A DNA stretch of 64,000 nt, from the NCBI RefSeq assembly GCF_016864375.1, contig NZ_CP069358.1, positions 310,001 through 374,000 on the forward strand, given 5' to 3'. The notes under the pieces are model-generated. The model made no database searches. It was not told the DNA's origin and saw only the letters and a program-made list of their open reading frames with translations. Both the position numbers and the translations under genes were made by a program. The stretch comes from Microvirga sp. VF16. GTDB lineage: Bacteria > Pseudomonadota > Alphaproteobacteria > Rhizobiales > Beijerinckiaceae. Positions 18,856 through 28,890 of this stretch are shown one piece after another; positions within the stretch are counted from its first letter, which is position 1, and every line of letters starts with the position of its first letter.

Positions 18856-19107
18856 ATGAACAGCATGACCACACGCAAGCGTACTGACCCATCTGCCTCC
18901 GATGAATCGAGCTCTTTCGACCATGGGGCGCTCGACATCGTTCGGGTTCCGCCAGAAGAACAGGGGCCAGGCTTCCTGAAGATGCTGCAGGCGAATGGAA
19001 CGGTCATGCCGGTCGACGAGGGTTGGACCCAAAAACAGGGCCTGCCTCCCTACATTGAGTGGGTACTTTTCCCGAACGGCGATCTTGCTCGCGTCAGTAG
19101 TTCGTAA
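18856..19107 (+). CDS. Small hypothetical protein
   Basis: An 83-residue hydrophilic protein without signal peptide or membrane segment. It contains DHGALDIVRVPPEEQGPGFL and ends PYIEWVLFPNGDLARVSSS. I do not recognise it. The start could be ATG 18856 or ATG 18865; neither has a strong ribosome binding site. It is divergent from the DUF3616 gene and convergent with the metalloprotease gene. Confidence 0.45.
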   Translation: MNSMTTRKRTDPSASDESSSFDHGALDIVRVPPEEQGPGFLKMLQANGTVMPVDEGWTQKQGLPPYIEWVLFPNGDLARVSSS

Positions 19108-19204
19108 GATGGCCTGCCCCGCACGCAAACGAGCTGATTGGATCATTCGGGGCCTTGATGTCCGAAGGCCGGTATCGGCCTTGAACGCGAACATGATAAC
19201 GCTT

Positions 19205-20926
19205 TCAGAGACAAGATAGGAGTCTATTGCTAGTCCGCCAGCCACATGCGGTACAGTTGAAATGGCTTCTCTTGAGGACAAGCTTCCCGTCCTCCTCGGC
19301 CAAGTAGTGCGTCTTCTTCGTTGGAATTGGGCTGGCAATTTCCGTAGGCGAAGCGATCATCAATGCGCTCACCCCATCGCTGTCTGCTGCCCCTCGGTCT
19401 AGTTCCCCACGCTGAATGAGCCCTTCGACAAAGATTGTGCTCTCTGAGCGCTCGCTCAGGGGAACTGCCGCCATAGTGCCGATCAGGGCCGGCCATACAT
19501 TGAGCCGTGGGGTTTCGTTCGGAGCATGTACCTCAATCTTCAGGTCACCTATGGAGACGGCCTTCTTCGGAAGATCAGGGGTTTCACCGGCCCCGAGGCG
19601 AAAAGACTCGTCCACGTCCTCTTCTTCATAGGCGAGTGGAGACGCCATGGAGAATGAGGCCATCGCAGTGGTGGGGATGGGTGCTGCCGGGGCAGGAATA
19701 GGTGCGCTGCGGAGGGAAGCAGCCGATGTTACGCTGAGGATGCCGCGTCGTGTGAAGGCCCGAGTGAGGACCGGTGTGTGCCGGCCTGCGAAACGGGCGC
19801 GGTCTGCTTGAATCATGGCGGCGGCGATCTGGCTGAAATAGTTGATCGGCACGTCCGAGGTGAGAACCGCGTCAACGATGAGCCGTCCGATATTACGGCT
19901 CACCGTGAGCAGCGTCTGCTCGTGCGGGGCCCCCGAGATCGCGAACATGCCGGCCAACGCATCCAGGAACGCGCCGGTGAACACGCGTGAAAAGGAGTGA
20001 GGTTGATTTGACAATTGTCTGGCGGGAGCACTCGGCGGTAGGAGGTCCGGCCGTGTGTAGAAGAAGCGGTTCGCAGCGTTGCGGAGTGCATCTCTGTCGG
20101 CAGAATCATGATCTCTCTGGCGGAAGGCCCATCCGAGCTGCTCGGCAACGCGTGATAGCCTGGAAGTGGTGTTCAGCCTGCCGCCGGTTTCCTCGATGAC
20201 GCTGCGACGGACGGATTCCTGTTGTAGGGCGCAGAGAATGGCACTGATGTCGCCGAACGCTTCATGGAATGCCGCTCCCTCAAGACTTGCCGCATTAAAA
20301 ACTTGGGGCTTGATGGCATCGAGGACGGCGTGACCTAGTTCGTGGCGCACGACATCAGGGCTCTCGGCGGTATAGATGGGAAAACCGTCTCTGACCCTGT
20401 CGCTATAGAAGTGAAGACCGCTGCCTCGCACATATTGCGCGTTGAGCCAGGGGAATGATTCCAAAAGAACGACAGGCATGGGATTGATGGTTGACCAAGT
20501 CGTGCCTGCCGGAAGCAACTCCTCCCAGAAATTGATACCTCGTGTCAGTGCGTTCGAGGCCGACCAGTAGCGGAAGCCAGGCGTTCCGGGATTGTAACGA
20601 GCCGGCGCCGGACGGGGGTCACGGATCGCGATCCGCAGCCTTTGGTTCGCAATAGTGGCGATTGGAACCGTTACTGTCGCCGCTTGCCCTGGGTTGGCCG
20701 TTGGCAGGGTTTCGCTGAACGGGTCGTCGGCGAAAGTGTTGATCTCCGTCGCCGGACCCGCCAAAGCCGTGGCACCGCCGGGCTGCAGCGGTGCAAGCAT
20801 GTCCATCAGCCTTAGGATCTGCTCGTTGGTCGATTCCAGCGTCGCAGTGACCCGATCGAGCGCCGTTGTGATCTCATCCGGGCGGTCCCCCTGAGCAAGC
20901 TTTTTTGTAGCGGGGCTTTTCGGCAT
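19205..20926 (-). CDS. Leaderless thermolysin-like (M4-type) metalloprotease
   Basis: This 573-residue protein is a zinc metalloprotease of the thermolysin type. HELGH (His195, Glu196, His199) is followed by a second block EGAAFHEAFGDISAI in which Glu222 is the third zinc ligand, the spacing usual for M4. The N-terminus lacks a signal peptide and propeptide; instead residues 18-48 form a likely amphipathic helix or coiled coil (ITTALDRVTATLESTNEQIL). After the catalytic domain, from about residue 390, come a Pro/Ala linker and an acidic stretch (LAYEEEDVDESF), then an uncharacterised 120-residue tail. ATG 20926 follows AAGGAGG. It is the last gene of an operon with the GH46/M15 and SGNH genes, 69 bp downstream. 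Confidence 0.8.
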   Translation of the reverse strand: MPKSPATKKLAQGDRPDEITTALDRVTATLESTNEQILRLMDMLAPLQPGGATALAGPATEINTFADDPFSETLPTANPGQAATVTVPIATIANQRLRIAIRDPRPAPARYNPGTPGFRYWSASNALTRGINFWEELLPAGTTWSTINPMPVVLLESFPWLNAQYVRGSGLHFYSDRVRDGFPIYTAESPDVVRHELGHAVLDAIKPQVFNAASLEGAAFHEAFGDISAILCALQQESVRRSVIEETGGRLNTTSRLSRVAEQLGWAFRQRDHDSADRDALRNAANRFFYTRPDLLPPSAPARQLSNQPHSFSRVFTGAFLDALAGMFAISGAPHEQTLLTVSRNIGRLIVDAVLTSDVPINYFSQIAAAMIQADRARFAGRHTPVLTRAFTRRGILSVTSAASLRSAPIPAPAAPIPTTAMASFSMASPLAYEEEDVDESFRLGAGETPDLPKKAVSIGDLKIEVHAPNETPRLNVWPALIGTMAAVPLSERSESTIFVEGLIQRGELDRGAADSDGVSALMIASPTEIASPIPTKKTHYLAEEDGKLVLKRSHFNCTACGWRTSNRLLSCL

Positions 20927-20995
20927 TGATGCCTCCTTGAGGGATGCGACTTATGAGGTCATGCGACTGAATTGGCGGAACCCCACTCTCCCGGT

Positions 20996-22567
20996 TCAGT
21001 TTGGCCGCGGCCAAGCTGCATGAACATGCGTAGCATGGCCTGTATTCCCCGGCCCCAGCACTTCCGTTGCGCCCATTTCTCGACACTTCGCTTTAAAGGC
21101 AGAGACATCAGGATGGTCAGCCCTTACACGACGACCGTTGATGATGTTCACATCCATCCCCAAACCGGCATAGTGGCGTGAATTGGGGTTGTGACTGCCC
21201 CCGGCGAGCTCGGCAATCGAGAATGAGAACTGATCTGCGAGCGCTAATAGCCCCGATAACAGCCGGACATCGAGGTTCGTGGTGCCACCAGGAGCGTTGC
21301 CATGAGTGCTACGCCTGGCGGGGCGTCCGGAGGCGGTATCGCTGATGTTGTCGCGGGCCGTGGCCTGGTCAACGGCACCGGAAGGATGAGCCGTTGCGAG
21401 GCTGATAGACGGGTGATTGAGTATGCGCCGTGCTAGGTCTGGCGTCGAAGGTGCGGCAGCCGCCGCGGCCTCGGCAATCTCGGACGAGAACATTTCAACT
21501 TCGCTCCAAACCTCATCGTCCTGTAAGGGGACCAAATCGAAGGGGGCGAAGTCCTCGAATATGAGATCGGTACTCTCGTCGACGCCTGGCGCCGCAGCCA
21601 TCGTACCAACGCCACCATCGACTGGCGTCCCGTTCGCCATGATGGGGACCATGGTAAGATCCCAGTTGCCACGTTGGATCTCACGGGCGAGATCACGGGT
21701 TCGGTATACCGTGGGATGGAGCTCGGGATTTGAATGGGTGGCCAGCCATGTGTGACGCGCCTTCACGTAGTCGCGGATCCAGATCGTCTCGTTGCCGCCA
21801 TTTTTGGGTGTCCGCTCGCGGAACATTGCCCGGATTTCGGGCCGGATCTGCCCACTGTGGGTGAACGAGTCATAGATGACGAGCATAGAAAGGGCGCGTG
21901 TGAAGCCTTCCTGATTGAACCAGTTCAGGGCCGGCTGGAAGTAGACCTCGTCGAAGAATACGTCCTGGGTTTGGCGCATGACAGGATCTTGTCTGGCTGC
22001 GTCCTGCAGCAGCCTCTTGAAGCGTGAATCGTCGACGAGGGGAGAAACTCCGATCTTCGGGATAAACGGCCTTAACTCATCGGCAAAATGTCCGCCGGCA
22101 TCGACGTACATCTGCACCAGCTTCCGCAAATTGCCGTATTCAGTTGTCTGCGAGCGCCCATAGGTGATTTGCCGGATTCTATTCGGTCCATCGTGGAAGA
22201 TGCTGATCGTGGCGTAGTTTCCTTGGGAGGACCCGGTCTCGAAGACATTGACGACGCGCTCGCATATGCGCCGCTGCAGATCTGTCAGTCTGACAGCCGC
22301 AAGTGCCGCGGCCGGGGTCGCTACTCCTGCAATCGCGCCGCCGTCGATGTACGATCGCTGCTCGACGCTCATCTGCGCAAGAGAGTTGACCGTTGCCGCC
22401 AGGTTATTTGATGCCTCAATCAGCGCCTGAAGAGATCTAGTGAGTTCCGCTGAGTTGATCGAGGTCGACATGACGAGCTCCCGTGGGACGGAATGGGACT
22501 TAGCTTTAGCTGATCGAAGGCGTCTTCGCCGAGTTCGAGTTTCATACGGATTGGCGGCATCGTTCAT
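20996..22567 (-). CDS. Fusion of a GH46 chitosanase-like and an M15-type peptidase domain
   Basis: This 523-residue protein joins two wall-active domains. Residues about 95-330 match GH46 chitosanases (LQRRICERVVNVFETGSSQG then YATISIFHDG), with the catalytic Glu in FETG near residue 110. After an acidic linker (VPLQDDEVWSEVEMFSSEIA) the C-terminal 95 residues match M15/VanY-like zinc peptidases: SRHYAGLGMDVNII supplies His and Asp and HATHVHAAW the last His. There is no signal peptide. The start at ATG 22567 is 4 bp from the preceding stop; ATG 22471, with GGGAGC upstream, is a good alternative that would give 491 residues and an N-terminal helix. GH46 enzymes cut chitosan; here the M15 partner suggests peptidoglycan, an inference. 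Confidence 0.8.
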   Translation of the reverse strand: MNDAANPYETRTRRRRLRSAKAKSHSVPRELVMSTSINSAELTRSLQALIEASNNLAATVNSLAQMSVEQRSYIDGGAIAGVATPAAALAAVRLTDLQRRICERVVNVFETGSSQGNYATISIFHDGPNRIRQITYGRSQTTEYGNLRKLVQMYVDAGGHFADELRPFIPKIGVSPLVDDSRFKRLLQDAARQDPVMRQTQDVFFDEVYFQPALNWFNQEGFTRALSMLVIYDSFTHSGQIRPEIRAMFRERTPKNGGNETIWIRDYVKARHTWLATHSNPELHPTVYRTRDLAREIQRGNWDLTMVPIMANGTPVDGGVGTMAAAPGVDESTDLIFEDFAPFDLVPLQDDEVWSEVEMFSSEIAEAAAAAAPSTPDLARRILNHPSISLATAHPSGAVDQATARDNISDTASGRPARRSTHGNAPGGTTNLDVRLLSGLLALADQFSFSIAELAGGSHNPNSRHYAGLGMDVNIINGRRVRADHPDVSAFKAKCREMGATEVLGPGNTGHATHVHAAWPRPN

Positions 22568-22571
22568 GGTT

Positions 22572-23540
22572 CTAGACCTCAGGTACGTTTAGAACTTTCC
22601 GCAAGGCCAGGGCCAGCTTGACTGACATCCGCTCAGCCGCCGTCGCCGTAGGGTGGAGCTCCTGGTCGAACCATTCGTCCTCACGAATGGTGTTGCGAAG
22701 GTCGACATAACGCACATTGTCGTACCTCGCCGCCAATGCCGCGAGAGACTCATTGAAGAGATTGAGCATCACTCTGATGATAGCCTTGCAGAGTTCCGGG
22801 CGATCCGCAGGGTGCAAGCCACGGCGGGCTAATCGGACGCCGAGAAAAATGCCGTTCTCCCTCGGAATCGCGTAGTCATACCCGTGCACGAGCACCGCCG
22901 TTCTGGGTGAGATGAAACGCACCTGATCGAAGATCGCCGTATAGATGCTCATCACCCTTGCAAGTTGCTCGAAGAAGAAGGCAGTCGGATAGTATGAGGC
23001 ATCCTGCGGATCCGCGTGGCCCACATCGAAAAGATTGAGGGATCGTTCGAGTGTTTCACCCAAGATATCGTTGCCGCCGCCGGAGAACATAACGACTTTG
23101 ATATTGCCCGCCGAAAGGAAGGGGACGAACTGGCCTCTCCCGTCGTTGTACATACTCGACAGCAGATCGCCCCAATGGGCGAGATTGAGGATTGGAAAGG
23201 ACTCCGAGAGATAATCGGCCATCGTCTTCGGATAAAGGAAGCGCGGTAGTCGGAACCAGGAATCCCCTTCGGCTATAATCGAAGGCGGCATAGGAGCCGC
23301 TTCGAAGCGGACTTCGGGCTCTATGGCGGACGCGGCCTCGATCGCTAAAGTGTTGCCACACTCCATTGCTGTACGGGGGAGCCCAGAGATATCGACGAAG
23401 TCTGGATTGATCGTGAAGCGTGGATTGAATGGTGTTGTGTTCGCTGGATCGAGAATGAAGGCTCGCCTCAGTCCTTCGGGCGTCAGCGTGCGCCTCTCGA
23501 TGTGAGAGATAAGCTGACTGAATGTAATGACTGGAGGCAT
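22572..23540 (-). CDS. SGNH/GDSL-type hydrolase
   Basis: This protein of about 322 residues is an SGNH hydrolase (esterase/lipase/deacetylase superfamily). Block I is IIAEGDSWFRLP with the nucleophile Ser94, block III is SGGGNDILG, and block V is DQELHPTATAAERMS with the catalytic Asp-His. It lacks a signal peptide. The start is uncertain: ATG 23540 is the first ATG in frame but has only a weak ribosome binding site, and the open frame extends upstream to GTG 23822. It is the first gene of a three-gene minus-strand operon, 4 bp before the GH46/M15 fusion. Substrates might be acyl or acetyl esters of wall polymers or lipids. Confidence 0.78.
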   Translation of the reverse strand: MPPVITFSQLISHIERRTLTPEGLRRAFILDPANTTPFNPRFTINPDFVDISGLPRTAMECGNTLAIEAASAIEPEVRFEAAPMPPSIIAEGDSWFRLPRFLYPKTMADYLSESFPILNLAHWGDLLSSMYNDGRGQFVPFLSAGNIKVVMFSGGGNDILGETLERSLNLFDVGHADPQDASYYPTAFFFEQLARVMSIYTAIFDQVRFISPRTAVLVHGYDYAIPRENGIFLGVRLARRGLHPADRPELCKAIIRVMLNLFNESLAALAARYDNVRYVDLRNTIREDEWFDQELHPTATAAERMSVKLALALRKVLNVPEV

Positions 23541-24161
23541 GGGCTTACCCAGCCGTTGCAGATACTGAAGATCAGGTCCAATCGATAACTCACCTAACTC
23601 GACCCCACAGCGGACATTGATGCCCCCTGCCAAGTGCGTTCGAACAGCAACAGCGCTGATCAAAATCCAATCATCTTCGCACAGTTTATGGGAAGCATTC
23701 TTATTACTGTACTTGATTGGGGCACTCTTACTGGCCGGAAGCGCAAACTGCAAAAAGAGAAGAAATCGCTTCTCTGTAGACGGTGTCGTATGAATAGTGC
23801 TATGGCAGAAAAAATGTGCCACGCGACCAATTTTAGATAATATTCTTATATTAGATCAATAATCAGTAATTCGCAACTATCGAGTCGGAGTACTTCAAAA
23901 TTGAAACTTGGATGTCTTTGATCTGACCTTAATGCAGGCTGATGGTAAAATATTCGACGAGCTACTTACAAGGTCAATAGGTTTATAATATGATAGTGAC
24001 GAAAGTCTTCGCCGGAAAGTTCGTAGGTGTTCCCGAACTCACGGTAATTAGCTTCTGCGGGCGCTGTTGCTGGTATCGGCCCGTAGGGGAGGTAATCACG
24101 CATTATGGATATTTAGCGCGTCTCCGACTTCGCCTTTTCACGATGATGAGGAGAGGGCATC
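23541..24161. other. AT-rich intergenic region between divergent hydrolase genes
   Basis: No supported gene. The composition is clearly more AT-rich than the flanking genes, and the region presumably contains divergent promoters for the SGNH operon and for the M15-like gene. I saw no clear palindrome. Confidence 0.4.
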
Positions 24162-24731
24162 ATGATCGATACAGAGAGCTCCAAACTACGCCGGTTTGAA
24201 GATAGGCCCGAAGAGGAAGTGGCTAAGGCACTCGGAGCAGGGGACACGCATATCGACCCGGATGATCCTCCACCGGCCACCGCAGCTCCGGTGGTCCCAA
24301 GGGAATGGCGCGTCGCCAAAGCTCTCGTGGTCCTTCGAGATCAAATCAACACAAAATTTCCCAACCGTAAAAAAGACAGTGACGGGACAATCGGAGATAT
24401 CAACCATTGCCCAGGCTCGTCCGATCATTGCCCGAATATTGTTGAGGGAAATATTGGCGTCGTCACTGCCTTGGACATCACTCATGATCCGGAGCACGGC
24501 CTCGATGCTGGGGAGATTGCAGAGCGCTTGCGTGTAGGTCAGGACCCGCGCATTAAGTACATTATTTCAAACGGGCGCATCGCGAACTTCAAGGTGATCG
24601 GAGATCATCCGCCGTTTGCATGGCGGCGCTATAACGGCCCCAATCCGCACACCAAGCATTTCCACGTTTCCCTCAAAGGGGAGAAGGATGGCCCCGGCGG
24701 CTACGATACGACGACGAGCTGGAATATTTAG
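24162..24731 (+). CDS. M15-like peptidase of phage-endolysin type
   Basis: This 189-residue protein has a short Pro-rich acidic N-terminus followed by a domain I recognise from many phage and bacterial genomes: SDGTIGDINH, SSDHCPNIVEG, VVTALDITHDPEHGLDAGEI, IKYIISNGRI and NPHTKHFHVSL. The His in SSDH, the Asp in ALDITHD and the His in HFHVS fit the zinc ligands of M15-type D-Ala-D-Ala carboxypeptidases or L-Ala-D-Glu endopeptidases. There is no signal peptide. ATG 24162 follows GAGGAGAGGG. It stands divergent from the three-gene hydrolase operon and immediately left of IS debris. Confidence 0.75.
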   Translation: MIDTESSKLRRFEDRPEEEVAKALGAGDTHIDPDDPPPATAAPVVPREWRVAKALVVLRDQINTKFPNRKKDSDGTIGDINHCPGSSDHCPNIVEGNIGVVTALDITHDPEHGLDAGEIAERLRVGQDPRIKYIISNGRIANFKVIGDHPPFAWRRYNGPNPHTKHFHVSLKGEKDGPGGYDTTTSWNI

Positions 24732-24764
24732 AGAATAGTTGTCCGGATAACTGCCGGGCGGATC

Positions 24765-24815
24765 GGCTCCGTTGCAGTAACTTGGAAAGGTCATAACGAA
24801 CCCGGTCGAACGGAC
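24765..24815 (-). mobile_element. Solo end of an IS6-like element
   Basis: About 50 bp starting GGCTCCGTTGCAGTAACTTG align, in the same orientation, with the left end of the IS6 element at 27536 (roughly four of five bases identical). Nothing else of that IS remains here; the next element begins at 24817. It indicates deletion adjacent to an IS6 element. Confidence 0.6.
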
Positions 24816-24816
24816 G

Positions 24817-25725
24817 TTGGTGCGTAATTCGGCCTGAGGTGTCGCGCGAAGACCGGCGTGAGGTATAGAGGCGGTCGTCGGAACCCGAGAGCTGCATGCC
24901 CTACAAGGTCAATCAAGAGCACCGCCACAGAATCCCGAAGGCCCGCTACCACGTAAAGAATTGGCGCGACTACGATGCGGCTCTGCGTCTGCTCGGCTTG
25001 GCCCTCCCGGTTCCTGATCACACCACCTTTTCGCGCCGCAGCGTCGACCTGACTGTTGCCAAGGCGGTGAGAACAGCAATCTGTCCAGTGAACCTGGTGA
25101 TCGACTCCACCGACCTGAAGGTCTTTGGGGCCGGCGAATGGCAGCGCGACAAGCATGGCGGCAAGGGGCGCCGAACCTGGCGCAGGCTCCACCTGGCCAT
25201 CGATCCCGAGACCGGTGATAACCTTGCTTCAGAGCTGACGACCACGGAAGACGGTGATGCCTCGCAGGTCGGCCCCTTGTTGGATCAGATCTCAGGCCCA
25301 ATCGCTTCGGTCACGGCTGATGGCGCATATGATGGTGAGCCCGTCTACCGTACCATCGCCGAGCGGGATCCTGCGGCTGCGGTGATCATTCCACCGCGAT
25401 CAACAGCAGTGCCGAGCAGCACGGCCGAGACGGCGCCCACCCAGCGAGACCGGCACCTCCGGATGATCCAAGAGCGTAGTCGGCGCGGCTGGCAAAAGGC
25501 GGTGAACTACGGCCCTCGGTCCTTGGGCGAGGTGGCGATGATGCGCTACAAGACCGTAATCTGGCGCCGTCTCCACGCCCGGACTCTGCCGACGCAAAGG
25601 GCCGAAGCCGCGGCCGGCTGCAAGGTCATCAACGTCATGACCCGCCTCGGCAGGCCGGTATCACAGCGCATCACCTGAGCTCCGCCGCAGGCACGGGAGC
25701 GGTCTGCCTCTGAATTACGCACCAA
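24817..25725 (+). mobile_element. IS5-family element with internal deletion
   Basis: Perfect 14-bp terminal inverted repeats TTGGTGCGTAATTC (24817-24830) and GAATTACGCACCAA (25712-25725) bound a 909-bp element. No flanking duplication is visible, and the right end cuts into a Tn3-type transposase gene. Confidence 0.8.
24896..25678 (+). pseudogene. IS5-family transposase, internally deleted
   Basis: The 260-residue frame begins MPYKVNQEHRHRIPKARYHV and then jumps at about 24985 (DYDAALR to LLGLALPVPDHTT). From the family I would expect roughly 55 more residues at this point, so an in-frame deletion is likely. The DDE residues are visible in VIDSTDLKV and TADGAYDGEP. The protein is probably inactive. 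Confidence 0.7.
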
Positions 25726-27535
25726 GGTCGGTCATCCCAGTATTCCATAAACAGACTGGCGTTGATCGGCACGCCGATATGCTCGTGGAGTGCAGGATAG
25801 GTCTCCGGCTTCTCGAAGGTGTGGAGCTTCCGGTCCTTGAGATTACGAAGCCGCAGAGCAAACCGTCGGCCCGTCAGCGCGAAGAGGCCAAACACGTGGT
25901 CACTCGCGCCGCCCGTGTCTGTGAAGTGCTCCTGGATGTCGAGCGCCGTCTCGTGATCGAACAGGCCATCCAGCACATACGGAGCCTCGCTCTCGGTGGC
26001 ACTAATCGGCAGGATGCTGAAGTAGCCGCACTGGTCGGAGAGATGGCTGTAGAACTTCGACCCTGGTTCACTCCCGTAGTGCAGGTTGACGTCACTGCGC
26101 AGACCTGCGCGATCACTGGCTTGGAAGAACTGGCCATCCGACGAGGCTGTGGACCCGTCGCCCCAGAGAAGGGCGTGGGGATGCTGAGCATGCCTGTCGG
26201 TGATGCAAGCTTGCGCCAACTTGTACGTCTCAGGCCGGGTATGGAAGATCCGCTTCCAGGCGATTTCCCGCGCGTTGATGCCTTTCGAAGCCGCAGCCAT
26301 CCGTTTGGCACCGAGGTTGGTGGCGTCAGCCAGAATCCCGGCCAGCATCGCTGGGATGCTGTGCGGTGGGTCCTGGGTGCGGATGTGCGTGAACTGATCG
26401 GCAAACCCGGTCCAGGCATGAACCTCCGTCAGAAGGTCTGGCACCTCGATCAGCGGGTACATGTCGCCAAGTTCCCATTTCAGCTCTTCGTCTGCTGCCG
26501 GCACATCGCCGGGGAGGGGAGTGACAATGAGTTGTCACGCTTCAAGCCGGACGCCCTCGAGCTTGCCGTTGCGTGCACGATAGGCGAGCCGCTTCAGATT
26601 GAAGTCGAGGCTCTAACGGGCCTCGGTGAGATAGGCTACGGCATCGCGCGGCACACCGAGCCCGAGATCGTCCGATGCCTTCAGGGCCGCAAACGTAGGC
26701 CTCGGCATGAGTTGTTCGTCCATCGGCCGGAAGGCGCGACTGCCCTCAACCCAGATGTCTCCAGAGCGCAACCGATCCCGAAGCGCCGCCAGCGTCGCGA
26801 TCTCGTGCAGACGGCGATCCGGCTTGGCGTCGGCAAAGATCAGCTTGCGGGCTTGGGCGGTGAGGTGGCCGACAGGCGCTCGCTCCGGCAAGATCCGGCG
26901 TCCGGCAGAATTCAATGTTTTGAGTGTCCCGATCGCGGCTAACAGCGGGTCATGCCGGCGAGAGGAGCGGAAGGTAAACGTCTCAAGGAAGCCCGCAGCA
27001 TACTTGCGCACAGGGCCGTAGTGCTCCGCGGCCAGCACAAGCGGATCGGGATCAGCATCCTGCACCATGGCCTCGACTTCGGGTTTGGCTTCGAGCAGCC
27101 GATGCCATCCGATCTCATCGTCGAGCACATCAATGGCATTCCGGCCTGTATCGTTGGCGACAACGAGGGCTCGCAAGGTGTTGCGGGCCAGGCGTAGCGC
27201 CTTGGTGGTCTCTTGCCGCGTGTCGGCGTATTTTTGCTTGCGGCGCAGGTTGGCTCGCGCGAAGAGACGGCCGATCAGTTTGTTGAACATCGCGACCGCC
27301 TCGTCGGTCAAGCGCTCCCAGAGTGTGATCAGTTGCGCGACGATTGTCGCCCGCCGCCGATTGGCGTTGAAGTCGGCAACGAGCCAGGCTGGGGCGGCGT
27401 CACCCTCACGGAAAATTTGGGTCCAGCGTTCAGGGTGGATTCGCTCACGCCGCTGCGGATCGATGGCTATAGAGCGGTCGAAAGCCAGTCGATCCATGAG
27501 GCCGATCACATTGTCGGCGCCGGGTGCATCTGGCG
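25726..27535 (-). pseudogene. Tn3-family transposase remnant
   Basis: The two minus-strand open segments (27509-26616 and 26504-25726) are in the same frame and together cover the middle and most of the C-terminal part of a Tn3-type TnpA. Two in-frame stops separate them: TAG at 26613-26615 and a TGA about 26 codons later. The C-terminal segment carries LLWGDGSTASSDGQFF, typical of Tn3 transposases. The N-terminus is cut by the IS6 element at 27536 and the C-terminal end by the IS5 element at 25725. It is a fossil of a Tn3-family transposon. Confidence 0.85.
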
Positions 27536-28349
27536 GGCACCGTTGCAGTAACTTAGAAAGGGCATGACGATCCCTGTCGATCGGATCATTCAGGCTGCAA
27601 GACCGAAGAGCTGATTAACGAGACGGACTTCGCCCGTCGCCTGACGTTTTCGCTGGATGTAGTGACCGCGGCGGATCATGCGCATGGCTTCAAAACCATT
27701 CAGGGTCACGGCGGCGGTTTTCATCGTCTGGAAGCCACGCGTTGGCCGAATCATCCGCTTGAATGCGCCGTGATCCGCCTCAATGATGTTATTCAAATAT
27801 TTCGAGGTGCGGTGCTCGACATCCTGCGGCAGCAGCCCTTCGTTCTGCAAGCGCCGAATCGCCTTCGGGTACGAGGCCAATTTGTCGGTCGTAATGGATG
27901 AGGGAGGACAGTCGCTCACTGCCCTAAGAGCTTTGCGCAGGAAGCGATACGCCGCTCCAGTATCACGCCGATCGGATAGCATGGAGGCGATCAGCCGACC
28001 GTGTTTATCGACTGCTCGAAACAAGTACCGCCAGCGTCCACCAACTCGCACATAGGTCTCATCCACTCGCCATGAGCCTGAACGATGTCCGTAGTAAGGG
28101 CGCACCCGCTTCTCATTCTCCGGGGCATAGCGTTGGACCCAACGAAAGATTGTGCTTGGACTGACGCTGACACCGCGCTCGGACATTATCTCTGCCAGGT
28201 CGCGATAGCTGATTCCGTACTTGCAGTACCAGCGCACGCACAACAGGATGATCTTGACCGGAAAGCGGCGGCGCTTGAACAAAGACAACAGGGCGGCTCC
28301 TCGAGTTGGCCGCTCCGGATTATACTGCCGAGGTTAACGCAACAGTGCC
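27536..28349 (-). mobile_element. IS6-family insertion sequence
   Basis: The element is about 814 bp. Its ends GGCACCGTTGCAGTAACTTA (left) and, as reverse complement, GGCACTGTTGCGTTAACC (right) are imperfect inverted repeats. No 8-bp target duplication is seen, which fits IS6-type cointegrate or deletion events. It truncates the Tn3 remnant. Confidence 0.85.
27590..28288 (-). CDS. IS6-family transposase
   Basis: This protein of 232 residues is a full-length IS6-family (IS26-like) transposase. It starts at TTG 28288 with SLFKRRRFPVKIILLCVRWY; the helix-turn-helix is ISYRDLAEIMSERGVSVSPS and the DDE core is visible in WRVDETYVRV, ITTDKLASYP and NIIEADHGAFK. The frame is intact. It could mobilise or delete neighbouring DNA; a solo end at 24765 shows such activity in the past. 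Confidence 0.88.
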   Translation of the reverse strand: MSLFKRRRFPVKIILLCVRWYCKYGISYRDLAEIMSERGVSVSPSTIFRWVQRYAPENEKRVRPYYGHRSGSWRVDETYVRVGGRWRYLFRAVDKHGRLIASMLSDRRDTGAAYRFLRKALRAVSDCPPSSITTDKLASYPKAIRRLQNEGLLPQDVEHRTSKYLNNIIEADHGAFKRMIRPTRGFQTMKTAAVTLNGFEAMRMIRRGHYIQRKRQATGEVRLVNQLFGLAA

Positions 28350-28890
28350 GTGATGCAAGGCTTTCGATCACCCAGGTACCTGCAGCGCTTCGTCAGCGTG
28401 TTCTCTGCTGTCCGCAATCTCTTCGCTCCACCCCGCTCCCGCCGCTCTGCCCATGCGACCTACCTTTACCGCCTCAACGCCATGGCACAGTGGAAAGTCG
28501 CGGCGAATGCCGCCGCCTAAAACTGTCATGCGGCCGAATTTGCCTCAATACGCCCGAGGCTGGTTAACGTGACAGCACCCGCGCAGATCAATCACCAAAG
28601 CGAGCCTCGCATTTTTGGTTCCACACATCAGGATTCACTTGAGTATCAGATAAAGACCTTCGCCCCACGGTCCCAAGAACCACAAACAGGCGGCGTCAAC
28701 GTGATCGCCGCCCACACTAGGGGCATCAGCATTTGATGTACTAATCCCCACTTGTTAGATAGGAAGGCGATCTGCATCCAGTTTGAAACCTTTCATCCTC
28801 TTGGTCGCAACCTCAACCTAAGGAAAACATGCGCGTGCGCCGAAGCAGGTTCTCCACGCCCGGTTGTTACGGCGAATGCAAGTACCGCGC
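28350..28890. other. Gene-free stretch
   Basis: No convincing gene, repeat or structure found between the IS6 element and the lipoprotein gene. Confidence 0.4.

Noticed and set aside
27590..28288. The IS6 element as one arm of an intact composite transposon with 24765
   Set aside because: The left partner is only a 50-bp solo end without a transposase, in the same orientation, so no complete composite can be claimed.
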